DNA of 64,000 bases from Candidatus Amarobacter glycogenicus. Its GTDB lineage: Bacteria > Chloroflexota > Dehalococcoidia > Tepidiformales > Tepidiformaceae. This document shows, one piece after another, positions 18,208 to 26,096 of this stretch. Position numbers and translations under genes: made by a program. The stretch is taken from NCBI GenBank assembly GCA_016719395.1, contig JADJZF010000008.1:1-64000 (forward strand). Reading direction: 5' to 3'. Below the pieces are notes generated by a model. It ran no database searches, was not told the origin of the DNA, and worked only from the letters and a program-made list of their open reading frames with translations. How positions within the stretch are numbered: position 1 is the first letter of the stretch; each line of letters begins with the position of its first letter.

Positions 18208-18213
18208 TATAAC
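18208..18213 (+). promoter_or_regulatory. Candidate -10 element for the leader ORF/aminotransferase unit
   Basis: TATAAC stands out in very GC-rich surroundings, 27 bases before a short ORF with its own ribosome binding site. No good -35 lies 16-18 bases upstream, so confidence is limited. Confidence 0.35.
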
Positions 18214-18240
18214 CCGCAGCCGACACAGTTACGGGAGCCA

Positions 18241-18333
18241 ATGACGATCTTCGCCCTGCTTTCCGCACTCCTCGCCACCGCAGCCGCTGCTGCCGCGGCG
18301 CATGCGCGCGGGCAAAGTTGGCGGCCGGTCTGA
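18241..18333 (+). CDS. Alanine-rich 30-residue leader ORF
   Basis: ATG 18241 follows GGGAG with a short spacer. The peptide reads MTIFALLSALLATAAAAAAA and then HARGQSWRPV. It is hydrophobic and has a run of consecutive alanines (GCC, GCA, GCC, GCT, GCT, GCC, GCG, GCG codons). It is followed 20 bases later by an intrinsic terminator and then by an aminotransferase gene. It could be an attenuation leader peptide sensing charged tRNA-Ala, or a tiny membrane peptide. Neither is proven. Confidence 0.4.
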   Translation: MTIFALLSALLATAAAAAAAHARGQSWRPV

Positions 18334-18353
18334 CCAGGCACTAATACCACACC

Positions 18354-18377
18354 AAAGACCGCCCCCGAGGCGGTCTT
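18354..18377 (+). terminator. Intrinsic terminator or attenuator before the aminotransferase
   Basis: AAAGACCGCC and GGCGGTCTTT pair perfectly around a short CCCGA loop, followed by CT. It lies between the alanine-rich leader ORF and the aminotransferase gene. GGCGG at 18320-18324 could compete for CCGCC of the 5' arm, which is a weak possible antiterminator. Confidence 0.7.
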
Positions 18378-18417
18378 TCTATGACAGGGCTGCCTTGAGG
18401 GAGACAGGGGACCCCAC

Positions 18418-19605
18418 ATGAATACCGTGAGCGCGAGCCCGGAACGCTTCATTTCGCGCCGCATGCAGTCGGTGCCACCCTCCGGCATCCGCAAATTCTT
18501 CGATCTCCTCAGCACCATCGAAGACGTCATCTCCCTCGGCGTCGGCGAACCCGACTACACCACACCCGAGCCCATCTGCCGCGCCGCCATCGAAAGCATC
18601 GAACGCGGCGACACGCACTACACCTCCAACTACGGCCTCCTCGAACTCCGCGAAAAGCTCGCCGAACACCTCTTCCGCCTCTACGGCGTCCGCTACGACC
18701 CGCGCACCGAGATCATCATCACCAGCGGCTCCAGCGAAGCCTTCGACATCGCCCTCCGCGCACTCCTCGATCCCGGCGACGAAGTCCTCTGCGCCGACCC
18801 CTGCTACGTCGCCTACCTGCCCGCCACCCTCATGGCCGGCGGCAACTTCGTCCCCGTCCCTACCTTCGCCTGCAACGACTTCCGCCTCCTCGCCGAAGAC
18901 GTCGAAGCCGCAATCACTCCGCGCACAAAGGCCATCCTCCTGGGCTACCCCTCAAATCCCACCGGCGCCACCATGGGCCGCGAAGACCTCCTCGCCATCG
19001 GCGAAGTCGCCCGCAAACACGACCTCGCCGTCATCTCCGATGAGCTCTACGACCGCATGACCTACGTCGGCCAGCACACCTGCTTCTCCGGCCTCCCCGG
19101 CATGCACGGGCGCACCGTCCTCCTTGGTGGATTCAGCAAGGCCTACGCCATGACTGGCTGGCGCCTCGGCTGGGTCGCGGCCCCGGGCCCACTTGCAGAA
19201 GCCGTCATGAAAGTGCACCAATATGTGATGATGTCGGCGCCCACCGCCAGCCAGTACGCCGCCATCGCCGCGATCGAACACGGCGAAGCCTTCGTCTCCG
19301 AAATGGTCACCGAATACGACCGCCGCCGGCGCCTCATCGTCGATGGCTTCCGCGCCATCGGCCTGCCCACATTCGAACCCAAAGGCGCCTTCTACGCCTT
19401 CCCCGATGTCTCCGTCACCGGCATGGATAGCGTCACTTTCAGCGAACGCCTCCTCGCCGAAGAACGCGTGGCCGTCGTCCCCGGCAGCGCCTTCGGCGCC
19501 CACGGCGAAGGCTACGTCCGTGCCTGCTACGCCAGCGGCTACGAACAGATCGAACGCGCCCTCGAACGCATCGGCAGGTTCGTCCAGAGGAACCGCCATG
19601 ATTGA
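18418..19605 (+). CDS. PLP-dependent class I/II aminotransferase
   Basis: 395 residues of the aspartate/aromatic/alanine aminotransferase fold. ISLGVGEPDYTTPEPI and YTSNYGLLELREKLAEH are N-terminal family motifs. IITSGSSEAFDIALRALLDP contacts PLP, and YPSNPTGATM is the conserved N-P-T-G loop. VISDELYDRMTY carries the D and Y contacts. GGFSKAYAMTGWRLGW contains the Schiff-base Lys. The amino-acid substrate cannot be settled by eye. The preceding leader is alanine-rich, which hints at an alanine link but does not show it. ATG 18418 follows a GGGAGACAGGGG ribosome binding site. Confidence 0.88.
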   Translation: MNTVSASPERFISRRMQSVPPSGIRKFFDLLSTIEDVISLGVGEPDYTTPEPICRAAIESIERGDTHYTSNYGLLELREKLAEHLFRLYGVRYDPRTEIIITSGSSEAFDIALRALLDPGDEVLCADPCYVAYLPATLMAGGNFVPVPTFACNDFRLLAEDVEAAITPRTKAILLGYPSNPTGATMGREDLLAIGEVARKHDLAVISDELYDRMTYVGQHTCFSGLPGMHGRTVLLGGFSKAYAMTGWRLGWVAAPGPLAEAVMKVHQYVMMSAPTASQYAAIAAIEHGEAFVSEMVTEYDRRRRLIVDGFRAIGLPTFEPKGAFYAFPDVSVTGMDSVTFSERLLAEERVAVVPGSAFGAHGEGYVRACYASGYEQIERALERIGRFVQRNRHD

Positions 19606-19706
19606 CACTTCACCAGTTGCCAACAGCCTGTTCACCCGGCTGCTCCCGAAAAGCGCATACCTTTTCGCCGGAGGCAAACGAACCTTGTAGTGATGGGGAG
19701 GACACC

Positions 19707-20144
19707 ATGACGCAACACGTACTCGATCCCGAAACCGCGGCGGATCTCCCGCCAGGAGTTGCTCCCTCGTTCGGAGATGTCCCCCTCCGGCCGTTCGAGG
19801 CAACCCCGGAACGCCTCGTCCTTTCCTCCGACGAGCACTCCCACCTCCAGCCATCAACCCCGATCAACTGGCTCGGCGGCAACTTCAACCACGACCGCCT
19901 CGGGCGCGGCGAACTTCGCCTCTACGAAACCACCACCCCGGGCGAAATCCACATCGAAGCCGATGTGCGCCAGGCAGACGGCCCCTCCGTCCACCTCGAT
20001 GCCAACGTCCGTGAATCCTGGGTCTCCCGCACCGTCTCTAGCGACGACACCGCACCGGTCAACGTCCGCATCGTCCGCGGCCTCTTCACCCTCGCCGAGA
20101 TCCCAGGTCAGTCCACAGTCACAATCAGCCGCCGGGCTGGCTGA
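19707..20144 (+). CDS. Hypothetical beta-rich cytoplasmic protein
   Basis: 145 residues with no signal peptide or membrane helix. The N-terminal third is Pro-rich (DLPPGVAPSFGDVPLRPFEA). The rest alternates short beta-like stretches such as ELRLYETTTPGEIHIEADV and VNVRIVRGLFTLAEIPG. GGGGAGGACACC directly precedes ATG 19707, so the start is secure. It lies 100 bases after the aminotransferase. A TTGACA at 19603-19608 in that gap could be part of its promoter, but no matching -10 was found. No family is recognised. Confidence 0.6.
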   Translation: MTQHVLDPETAADLPPGVAPSFGDVPLRPFEATPERLVLSSDEHSHLQPSTPINWLGGNFNHDRLGRGELRLYETTTPGEIHIEADVRQADGPSVHLDANVRESWVSRTVSSDDTAPVNVRIVRGLFTLAEIPGQSTVTISRRAG

Positions 20145-20240
20145 CCAGATATCGGCAATCAGTTTGCCTGCGTTCTCGGTGAGATATGCCCGGCTCTGCA
20201 CCTGTCGGGAATAGATAGAAAGCCCCGCATGAATCAATTG

Positions 20241-20268
20241 TTGTAATCGAGCGGCCGGCTGTTACGAT
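20241..20268 (+). promoter_or_regulatory. Promoter of the cupredoxin-like lipoprotein
   Basis: TTGTAA (20241-20246), 16 bases, then TACGAT (20263-20268), with a TG just upstream of the -10. It is followed about 30 bases later by GGAGG and the GTG start at 20300. Confidence 0.5.
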
Positions 20269-20299
20269 TCCGCGCCATAAGCATTCCGCGGAGGGAATC

Positions 20300-20695
20300 G
20301 TGACCGGATTTCGTCGATTGGTTGGTACAGGTTTCGCAATCAAGGTGATTGCGGCTTCTCTGCCCCTGGCAGCCTGTGGTGGAGGCGGCGAAGATTGCAC
20401 GGGCGACCTCTCAGGAGCGATAAATCAGCAACCCACCCAGGCGGCCGTCCGCCAGGAGGTTGTGATCGAAGTGAAAGAATCCTCGTTCTCGCCTGATTCC
20501 GTCACCGTGAAGACCGGCTCGAAAGTCATCTGGAAGTGGGTCTCCACCACCTCCTGCGCCATCCAATACGCCGGCAGCACCGGGCCCCAGCAAACCTCTG
20601 GCACCTACGAGCGCGTCTTCGACCAGACTGGCTCGAGCTTCACTTACCAGTGCGCCAACAACCCCGCCATGACAGGCCGCATCGCTATCGAGTAA
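20300..20695 (+). CDS. Cupredoxin-like lipoprotein with a degenerate copper site
   Basis: 131 residues. The signal ends in LPLAACGGGG, a lipobox. The mature domain begins VVIEVKESSFSPDSVTVKTG and KVIWKWVSTTS, the plastocyanin/cupredoxin-type sandwich, and ends FTYQCANNPAMTGRIAIE. In true blue-copper proteins the ligands are His, Cys, His and Met. Here the first His position reads TTSCAIQY and the Cys loop is YQCANNPAM, so both histidines appear replaced while Cys and Met remain. Electron transfer is therefore uncertain. The GTG at 20300 has GGAGG 6 bases upstream. Confidence 0.72.
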   Translation: MTGFRRLVGTGFAIKVIAASLPLAACGGGGEDCTGDLSGAINQQPTQAAVRQEVVIEVKESSFSPDSVTVKTGSKVIWKWVSTTSCAIQYAGSTGPQQTSGTYERVFDQTGSSFTYQCANNPAMTGRIAIE

Positions 20696-21203
20696 CCGTC
20701 TCTTCAAACTCCAGTCGCCCGCCCGCGTTCTCCATCTCCCGCGCGAAGTCGCGGGCGCGGCTGGCACCCATCGCTTCCGCCACCAGCGGACGCCCACCCT
20801 GCTTTGCCCTGTCCGAAAGGTCTTTGCCGTCCTTGAGCCCGATATCCAGGTAAGTCCGAAGGACCTTGATGACCGCTATCTGATTTCGGCCCGTCTCCAC
20901 CAGCCGCACGGCGACTTGCGCCCCACTCAAGATTCGCTCCTGCTCCCGCTGCCGTGCCGCATCTTCCGGCGTCAGCGCCGGACGTTCGACCGCCGGCGCC
21001 GGCCGCGCCCCTCGCGGCCGAAGCGAGACAGTCCTCCGTGGAGCGTCAGCCGGCATCATCCAGGCCATCGCGATTGCCAGCAGTGCCGCCGCGCCAATCA
21101 TCCCGCTCATCAGGTCTACTTCCCCGCGGTCGCCGACGAGGTACCCGGCGAAAGTGCCGGCCCCGACCGCCAAAAGGACCAGGAACATGCGCATCGGCCG
21201 CAT
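20685..21203 (-). CDS. Membrane protein with a ribosomal L7/L12 C-terminal-like domain
   Basis: 172 residues. Two N-terminal membrane helices (MFLVLLAVGAGTFAGYLVGD and MIGAAALLAIAMAWMM) are followed by a Pro/Arg-rich linker. The cytoplasmic domain reads VRLVETGRNQIAVIKVLRTY, then GLKDGKDLSDRA and RDFAREMENAGGRLEFE. The pattern (N-IAVIK-R...GLK-KDL ... ENAG) matches the fold of the L7/L12 C-terminal domain, the part of the ribosomal stalk that recruits translational GTPases. The ribosomal N-terminal dimerisation part is absent. Stops of this gene and the convergent lipoprotein gene overlap by 11 bases. Confidence 0.65.
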   Translation of the reverse strand: MRPMRMFLVLLAVGAGTFAGYLVGDRGEVDLMSGMIGAAALLAIAMAWMMPADAPRRTVSLRPRGARPAPAVERPALTPEDAARQREQERILSGAQVAVRLVETGRNQIAVIKVLRTYLDIGLKDGKDLSDRAKQGGRPLVAEAMGASRARDFAREMENAGGRLEFEETVTR

Positions 21204-21267
21204 TCTACAGAAGCGTCCTCACAAGCGCCTCGTCCCCCGGACGCCCATCCCAGGACCCAGAAGTGAG

Positions 21268-21344
21268 TGGTCGGGGTGCCGCGATTCGAACGCGGGACCT
21301 CTTGTACCCCATACAAGTGCGCTACCAGGCTGCGCTACACCCCG
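21268..21344 (-). tRNA. tRNA-Pro (anticodon GGG)
   Basis: The minus strand folds as a complete tRNA: acceptor arm CGGGGTG paired with CACCCCG, D-arm with AGCCTGGTAGC, anticodon stem CTTGT/ACAAG with loop ATGGGGT (anticodon GGG), T-arm with GTTCGAATC, discriminator A and an encoded CCA. The 77 bases include CCA. It reads proline codon CCC. Confidence 0.95.
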
Positions 21345-21408
21345 TTACGACCATGGCCCGCCCGGCCTCGAACCAATCTAAGGACTGGGCGGCGCGGGGT
21401 CAAAAAAG

Positions 21409-22736
21409 CTACTGGCCGCCCCCTGCCGCCTGCGTCTCCATCGGCCGCTCAGTACCGTCGGCGCCCTCCGCTCCCTTGTGCCGCCCGTGCCCCGCCACCG
21501 CATTCGCCGAACTAATCGCCGAAAGCCGCTTCCCCGCGAACACCAGCACCAGTGTGCTCAACACCAGGATCGTCGACCCGAGCGTGAACAAGCCCGGTCT
21601 CACCCCAATGGTCGATGCCAGCGTGCCCGCCAGGATCGCTCCGACCGGGATCAGCCCCCGGTCGAGGCTCAACAACGACATCACGCGCCCGTGCATCTCG
21701 GGCGTGCTGTACTCCAGCAGGATCCCGTTCGTAAACGCCATGTACGTCACCGTCATGCTCCCTGCGACCGCGAGCAACAGGCATGTCCCGATCAGCGTGG
21801 ACTGCAACGAAATCAGCACGAGTGCCGTGCCAAATACCAGCAGGTTGAACACCAGCTGCAGCCCTGGCTTCGCGATTCCGGATTTCCAGGCCACGAACAG
21901 CGATCCACCAAACGCACCTACCCCCGTCGCACCCTGAAGGGAAGCCGACGCCCGAGTTCCCCCAGGTCCAGCGTCTCCTTCGCCAGCAATGGCACGAACA
22001 CCTGCTGATACGGCATCCCGAACACGAAGATGATGAGCGCCAGCGCCGTGACCACGCCCAACGTGCGGTTCGAGGCGATGTACGTGAACCCTTCTTTCAG
22101 GTCCCCGAAGATGCCCCCTTCCGAAGTTTTTCTGCGCGTGGCTCCGCCTTCGAAGCGCATCAACATCGTCGTGATCGTCACGAGGACGTACACGCTCGCC
22201 GTGATGATGTAGATCGACCCAATGTTGAACCAGATCAGCAGTACGCCCGCCAGGCTCGTCCCGCCGATGCGCATGAAACTCAACGCTGTCGAGTTCAGCG
22301 CCACCGCATTCAGCAGGACTTCCTTCGGCACCGTCATCGGGATGAGCGACTGCCGGACCGGCTGATTAAACGCCATCGCCGTCCCGGCGACGCCCGCCGT
22401 CAGGAACACGTGCCACACTTCGACCAGGCCCGTTAGGCACATCGTCCCGATGAACACGTGACAGAGCGTCGACACCCACTGCGTCGTTAGCAGGAGCTTC
22501 TTCTTGTCGTACCGGTCCGCAATTGCCCCGGCCAGCAGCCCGAATACGAGGATCGGCGCCAGTCGCGTAGCGATCACCAGCGAGAGCATCGTCGGCGAGT
22601 TGTCGGTCAAATCGAGGATGAGCACCGCTCGCGCGACCTGGTCCATCCACAGCGTCGCCGAGTGTCCTGTCTGTCCCAACCAGAGCAGCCGGTAGTTCCG
22701 GTAAGCCAGTGCGCGGAACATGTGCATCGGCTCCAT
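21409..22736 (-). CDS. MFS transporter (EntS-like), one frameshift
   Basis: A multi-helix exporter of the MFS_3 type. The N-terminus is FRALAYRNYRLLWLGQTGHS, then TMLSLVIATRLAPILVFGLL and the loop GAIADRYDKKKLLL typical of the motif between helices 2 and 3. AFNQPVRQSLIPMTVP lies mid-protein. The frame breaks near 21935. The continuation reads GATGVGAFGGSLFVAWKSG and GRVMSLLSLDRGLIPVGAIL, giving a product of about 440 residues and around 12 helices when joined. It may export a siderophore-like or hydrophobic compound; the substrate is unknown. The start is ATG 22736. Confidence 0.8.
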
Positions 22737-22821
22737 ACTGTACCTTTACGCGAACGTTAGGGCTATTCAGCACACTGCCGATCGCACACCATTGCCCCCA
22801 AATTTCCATGGGGACGTTTCC

Positions 22822-23130
22822 ATGCCGCGAGCCGCCAGCATCGTCGAATACACCGTCAAGCCCGAACGCGCCGAGGAACTCACCTGCGCGGTCCGGGACC
22901 ATCTCGTCACCGCCGCGCGGGAAATCCCCGGCTACCTCGGCTTCCTCCTCTTTGACCGTGGCGAGAACAAGCGCATGGCCGTCCTCCTCTTCGATTCCCC
23001 AGCTGGCGTACGCACCGCCCAGGAGGTGCTCAGCCCGGTTGGCGAGGAACACACCTACCAATTGATGAGCAGTGGAGCGATTGGCTCGCTCGGGATAGTT
23101 CTGGTCGACGACGGCGTGTTGGCCGGCTAA
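22822..23130 (+). CDS. Antibiotic-biosynthesis-monooxygenase-like small protein
   Basis: 102 residues with the dimeric alpha/beta-barrel pattern: SIVEYTVKPERAEELTCAVR, REIPGYLGFLLFDRGENKR and MAVLLFDSPAG. Such ABM-fold proteins include monooxygenases, heme-degrading enzymes and many of unknown role. ATG 22822 is chosen because fold similarity starts there. It is divergent from the MFS gene across 85 bases that should hold both promoters. Confidence 0.6.
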   Translation: MPRAASIVEYTVKPERAEELTCAVRDHLVTAAREIPGYLGFLLFDRGENKRMAVLLFDSPAGVRTAQEVLSPVGEEHTYQLMSSGAIGSLGIVLVDDGVLAG

Positions 23131-23144
23131 CCAGCCCCGGCCCC

Positions 23145-23927
23145 TCAGCTCTCCAGCTCTATCCCCACCGGACAGTGGTCAGACCCCATGACCTCAGGCT
23201 GGATGAACGCCTGCTTCACCCGCGGCATGAACTCGCCGTTCACCATCACGTAGTCAATCCGCCAGCCGATGTTGCGAGCCCGTCGATCCCGCCATGCATC
23301 CCAATAACTGTAGGCACCCCGCAAATCCGGGTTCAACGCCCGGAAGGTGTCGACGTAACCCGCATCGATGAACCGGGTAATCCACGCCCGCTCTTCCGGC
23401 AAGAAGCCAGTGCCCTTCATGGCCTCTTCCGGCCGCGCCAGGTCGATCTCGTTGTGGGCGACGTTCAAATCGCCCATGAACACAACGTTCTGGCCCCGCG
23501 CTCGAAGGCCGTTCACGTGCTCCAGGAACGCCGAGTAGAAGTCCAGCTTGTACTGCATCCGCTCCACTCCCCGACCCGCATTAGGAAAATAGGCCGAGAT
23601 GACGGTATACTGTGGGAAGTCGGCCTGGATGACGCGACCCTCGACATCGAACTGTTCGAGACCCAGGCCGAGGCGGACTGCGAGCGGCTCTTCCTTCGAA
23701 AGCAGGATCGATCCGCTGTAACCGGCACGCTGAGCCGGGTGCCACCAGCTACGGTAGCCAAGAGCCGTCCAGGGCTCATCCGGAACCTGTTCAGGTGTCG
23801 CTTTTACTTCTTGGAATCCCACCACGTCGGGCTGGCTGGTATCAAGCCATGCCTGCAGGTGGCCAGCCTTGATGGTTGCCCTCAGGCCGTTGACGTTCCA
23901 CGAACAGATCTTCACGGTGCCCACCAT
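23145..23927 (-). CDS. xthA: Exodeoxyribonuclease III (AP endonuclease)
   Basis: Repairs abasic sites by cutting 5' of the lesion and has 3'-5' exonuclease activity. 260 residues, the normal length. Family motifs in order: VKICSWNVNGLRA, VVGFQEVKATPEQ, GYSGSILLSK, VISAYFPNAGRGVER, VVFMGDLNVAHNEIDL, WRIDYVMVNG and GSDHCPVGIEL. These include the metal-binding Glu, the Asp-x-Asn pair and the catalytic His. ATG 23927 fits the family N-terminus. It ends close to the small ABM gene in convergent orientation. Confidence 0.93.
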   Translation of the reverse strand: MVGTVKICSWNVNGLRATIKAGHLQAWLDTSQPDVVGFQEVKATPEQVPDEPWTALGYRSWWHPAQRAGYSGSILLSKEEPLAVRLGLGLEQFDVEGRVIQADFPQYTVISAYFPNAGRGVERMQYKLDFYSAFLEHVNGLRARGQNVVFMGDLNVAHNEIDLARPEEAMKGTGFLPEERAWITRFIDAGYVDTFRALNPDLRGAYSYWDAWRDRRARNIGWRIDYVMVNGEFMPRVKQAFIQPEVMGSDHCPVGIELES

Positions 23928-24073
23928 GGAACGGTGGCGCACCTCCGCTAGTGGCGCAAGCCACCCATGGGCCTCCACCCGAGGCCGTAGTCCATGTGCA
24001 ACCGCCGGTCGCGAAGTTGCACCAACAGATAGCAGGACTAAGCATCCACCCGAGACGGGAAAACCCTGATCGG

Positions 24074-24101
24074 TTTGTTTACATGGTTCTGCCGATACTA
24101 T
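24074..24101 (+). promoter_or_regulatory. Promoter of a small cysteine/histidine protein
   Basis: TTTGTT (24074-24079), a 16-base spacer and TACTAT (24096-24101) lie in a locally AT-rich patch, 28 bases before the ATG at 24130. Confidence 0.45.
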
Positions 24102-24129
24102 TCAGTAGGAAAGAAGTAAGAGGAAACAC

Positions 24130-24288
24130 ATGACCGCATGTCCTCGTTGCGCCGCCCGCTTCACGGGTGCGCCGGACATCGAGCGGCAGTGGATCGAGCG
24201 GCACATCGCCCGCCATGGCCATACGCGCCTGGCACTCTGGAACGATGAGCCGGGTCTCGAACCGCGAAAGCTCCATCCAGCCGCCTAG
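24130..24288 (+). CDS. Small CxxC/HxxxH protein (putative zinc finger)
   Basis: 52 residues, starting MTACPRCAARFTGAPDIERQ and continuing WIERHIARHGHTRL. A CPRC knuckle followed by a helix with HIARHGH gives a C2H2-like arrangement. AGAGGAAACAC precedes ATG 24130. The gene has its own promoter just upstream and a strong terminator 22 bases after its stop, so it forms a compact stand-alone unit. I do not recognise a named family. Zinc and nucleic-acid binding are inferred only from the motif. Confidence 0.65.
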   Translation: MTACPRCAARFTGAPDIERQWIERHIARHGHTRLALWNDEPGLEPRKLHPAA

Positions 24289-24310
24289 ACAGGCGCGCGC
24301 AGCTCAACAC

Positions 24311-24344
24311 AAGACGGCCGTTCCCGTGTGGGAGCGGCCGTCTT
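24311..24344 (+). terminator. Strong hairpin terminator
   Basis: AAGACGGCCGTTCCC and GGGAGCGGCCGTCTT pair over 15 positions (one G-T pair) around GTGT, followed by GGCATTTCT. It closes the small zinc-finger-like gene unit and insulates the SDR gene downstream. Confidence 0.75.
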
Positions 24345-24423
24345 GGCATTTCTACCAGGCACCGGGAACGTGACCCGCCTGGCCGCCCGCAGTATCCTGC
24401 CCCGCACGCACCGAGGGGGCACC

Positions 24424-25281
24424 ATGGACGGCTTCGAAGGCAAAGTCGCTGTTATCACAGGAGGAGCGAGCGGCCTTGGGCTCGCCATGGCTCAACGCTT
24501 CGCCGATGCCGGCGTCAACATCGTCATCGGCGATATCGAAGCCGAGCCGCTCGCAATGGCCGAAGCGGCCATCGCGGCGCGGGGCGTCAAGGTACTCGCC
24601 CGCCGGACCGATGTCGCGAAACAAGAGGACGTCGAAGCCCTTGCCAAAGCCGCCTACGAGCGCTTCGGCGCTGTCCACATCCTCTGCAACAACGCGGGCA
24701 TCGGCGGCAGCCCCGGCGCTTCGTGGGAACTCTCGCTGGATGACTGGAGATGGGTCATCGATGTTGACCTCTGGAGCGTCATCCACGGCGTCCGCAGCTT
24801 CGTCCCGAGGATGATCGCCTCGGGCGAAGAATCCCACGTAGTGAACACCGCTTCGGTTGCCGGGCTCGTCAGCGGAGCCGTCGGTGGGCCCTATACCGTC
24901 GCGAAGTTCGGAGTCGTCGCTCTCTCCGAACAGCTCTACTTCGAACTCGGGCGGGCGGGGCATCCGATCGGCGTCTCCGTCCTCTGTCCCGGGTTCGTGA
25001 ACACCAACATCTTCGACTCCGGCCGCAACCGCCAAGCGGACTACGGCGACCCCGATATCGTCGCCACCCCCGAAGGGGAACAGCGCCGCGCCGCACTCCA
25101 CGCGATGCGCTCGACCATGATCCAGCCTGCAGAAATCGGCGAGCTCGTCTTCGAAGCCATCCGCACGCGCAGCCTGTACATCATCCCGACCGGCAGCGAA
25201 GCAATCGAAAATGCCGTCCGGGCCCGCCTCGAGAACGTCGTCGAACGCAGGAATCCACGCCTGGACTTCAGCATCCTCTGA
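24424..25281 (+). CDS. Short-chain dehydrogenase/reductase
   Basis: 285 residues of the SDR family, which oxidise or reduce alcohols and ketones with NAD(P). The cofactor motif is VAVITGGASGLGLAMAQRFA at the N-terminus. NNAGIGGSPGASWELS lies near residue 95, and the catalytic Ser and Tyr-x3-Lys are in VVNTASVAGLVSG and GGPYTVAKFGVVALSE. An Asp in the first beta-turn (GDIEAEP) favours NAD over NADP by family rules. ATG 24424 follows GAGGGGCACC. The substrate is unknown. Confidence 0.87.
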   Translation: MDGFEGKVAVITGGASGLGLAMAQRFADAGVNIVIGDIEAEPLAMAEAAIAARGVKVLARRTDVAKQEDVEALAKAAYERFGAVHILCNNAGIGGSPGASWELSLDDWRWVIDVDLWSVIHGVRSFVPRMIASGEESHVVNTASVAGLVSGAVGGPYTVAKFGVVALSEQLYFELGRAGHPIGVSVLCPGFVNTNIFDSGRNRQADYGDPDIVATPEGEQRRAALHAMRSTMIQPAEIGELVFEAIRTRSLYIIPTGSEAIENAVRARLENVVERRNPRLDFSIL

Positions 25282-25299
25282 CTCCCGGCCGTCGCCCGG

Positions 25300-26079
25300 C
25301 TACGTTATCGCCTTCGCTGCGACTACAGCAGCCGCCGCCCCTGCCGTCACGACCACGTACTCGGCCGCCGTCGCCAGGTCCAGGTCACGGTCGAGAATGT
25401 GGTGCACAATGCCGGTCGCCAAATAGAACGCGATCAGCAGCAATGCGCCGGCGAGCAGGCCATCAAGGGGGTAGAAGTAGAGCGCCGCCCGGAACTCTCC
25501 CAGTGTCAGGCCGATTGCTATCCCAACAAGCAGGCTGCTCCGCCCCACGATCCGGTCCTCGCGCAGCAGTTCCATCGCCAGCAACGCGCTCACTCCCGCC
25601 ACGAACGCCGCCGCGAAAGGCACGTCGAAATCGCGGCTGTAGATCACGGTGAAGAACGAAAACGCTACCAGGTAGGTGGCCACCGCCATGAAGATCCTGA
25701 ACGGGCCATACAGCCGCCCGCCCGGGTCGACGGTCTGGTACTCCCCGAAGGCCGCCAACCCAACCGTGACTGCGGCCGCCATCGCCATCCCCTGGCGCGC
25801 GTAACTCTCAATCGCATGGTCGATGAACAGCCCGGCGCCGAGCACCGCCAATGCCGGCAGAAACGCATACACGACCGAGTCGATCGGCCTCAGGTCGACC
25901 CAGCGCGGATGACTCTTCACCAGTCCATCCGTACCCAGCGCCACCATGAGCGTTGTCAGCAGCAGGATCCACGGCTGTTCCGGCCGGATTGAGACATACG
26001 CGCCGATACCCAGCGCCGCGAGCCCGCCAATCAGCACCGTCCGCGCGGCCACACTCGTCGCCCCCGGCACGGGCTGCAT
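25300..26079 (-). CDS. Polytopic membrane protein of unknown function
   Basis: 259 residues with about seven or eight hydrophobic helices, for example TVLIGGLAALGIGAYVSIR, PWILLLTTLMVALGTDGLV, VVYAFLPALAVLGAGLFID and LLAGALLLIAFYLATGIVHH. The C-terminus is an Ala/Val-rich helix. There is no transporter signature I can name. ATG 26079 is chosen because it begins after the upstream gene's stop (26097) with a 17-base gap, suggesting an operon with the amidohydrolase gene. A longer start would overlap that gene. Confidence 0.68.
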   Translation of the reverse strand: MQPVPGATSVAARTVLIGGLAALGIGAYVSIRPEQPWILLLTTLMVALGTDGLVKSHPRWVDLRPIDSVVYAFLPALAVLGAGLFIDHAIESYARQGMAMAAAVTVGLAAFGEYQTVDPGGRLYGPFRIFMAVATYLVAFSFFTVIYSRDFDVPFAAAFVAGVSALLAMELLREDRIVGRSSLLVGIAIGLTLGEFRAALYFYPLDGLLAGALLLIAFYLATGIVHHILDRDLDLATAAEYVVVTAGAAAAVVAAKAIT

Positions 26080-26096
26080 CTGTGCCGGTGCCGCCG

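Noticed and set aside
19598..19690. 30-codon ORF overlapping the end of the aminotransferase
   Set aside because: No independent ribosome binding site or domain; overlap with a strong gene makes chance likely.
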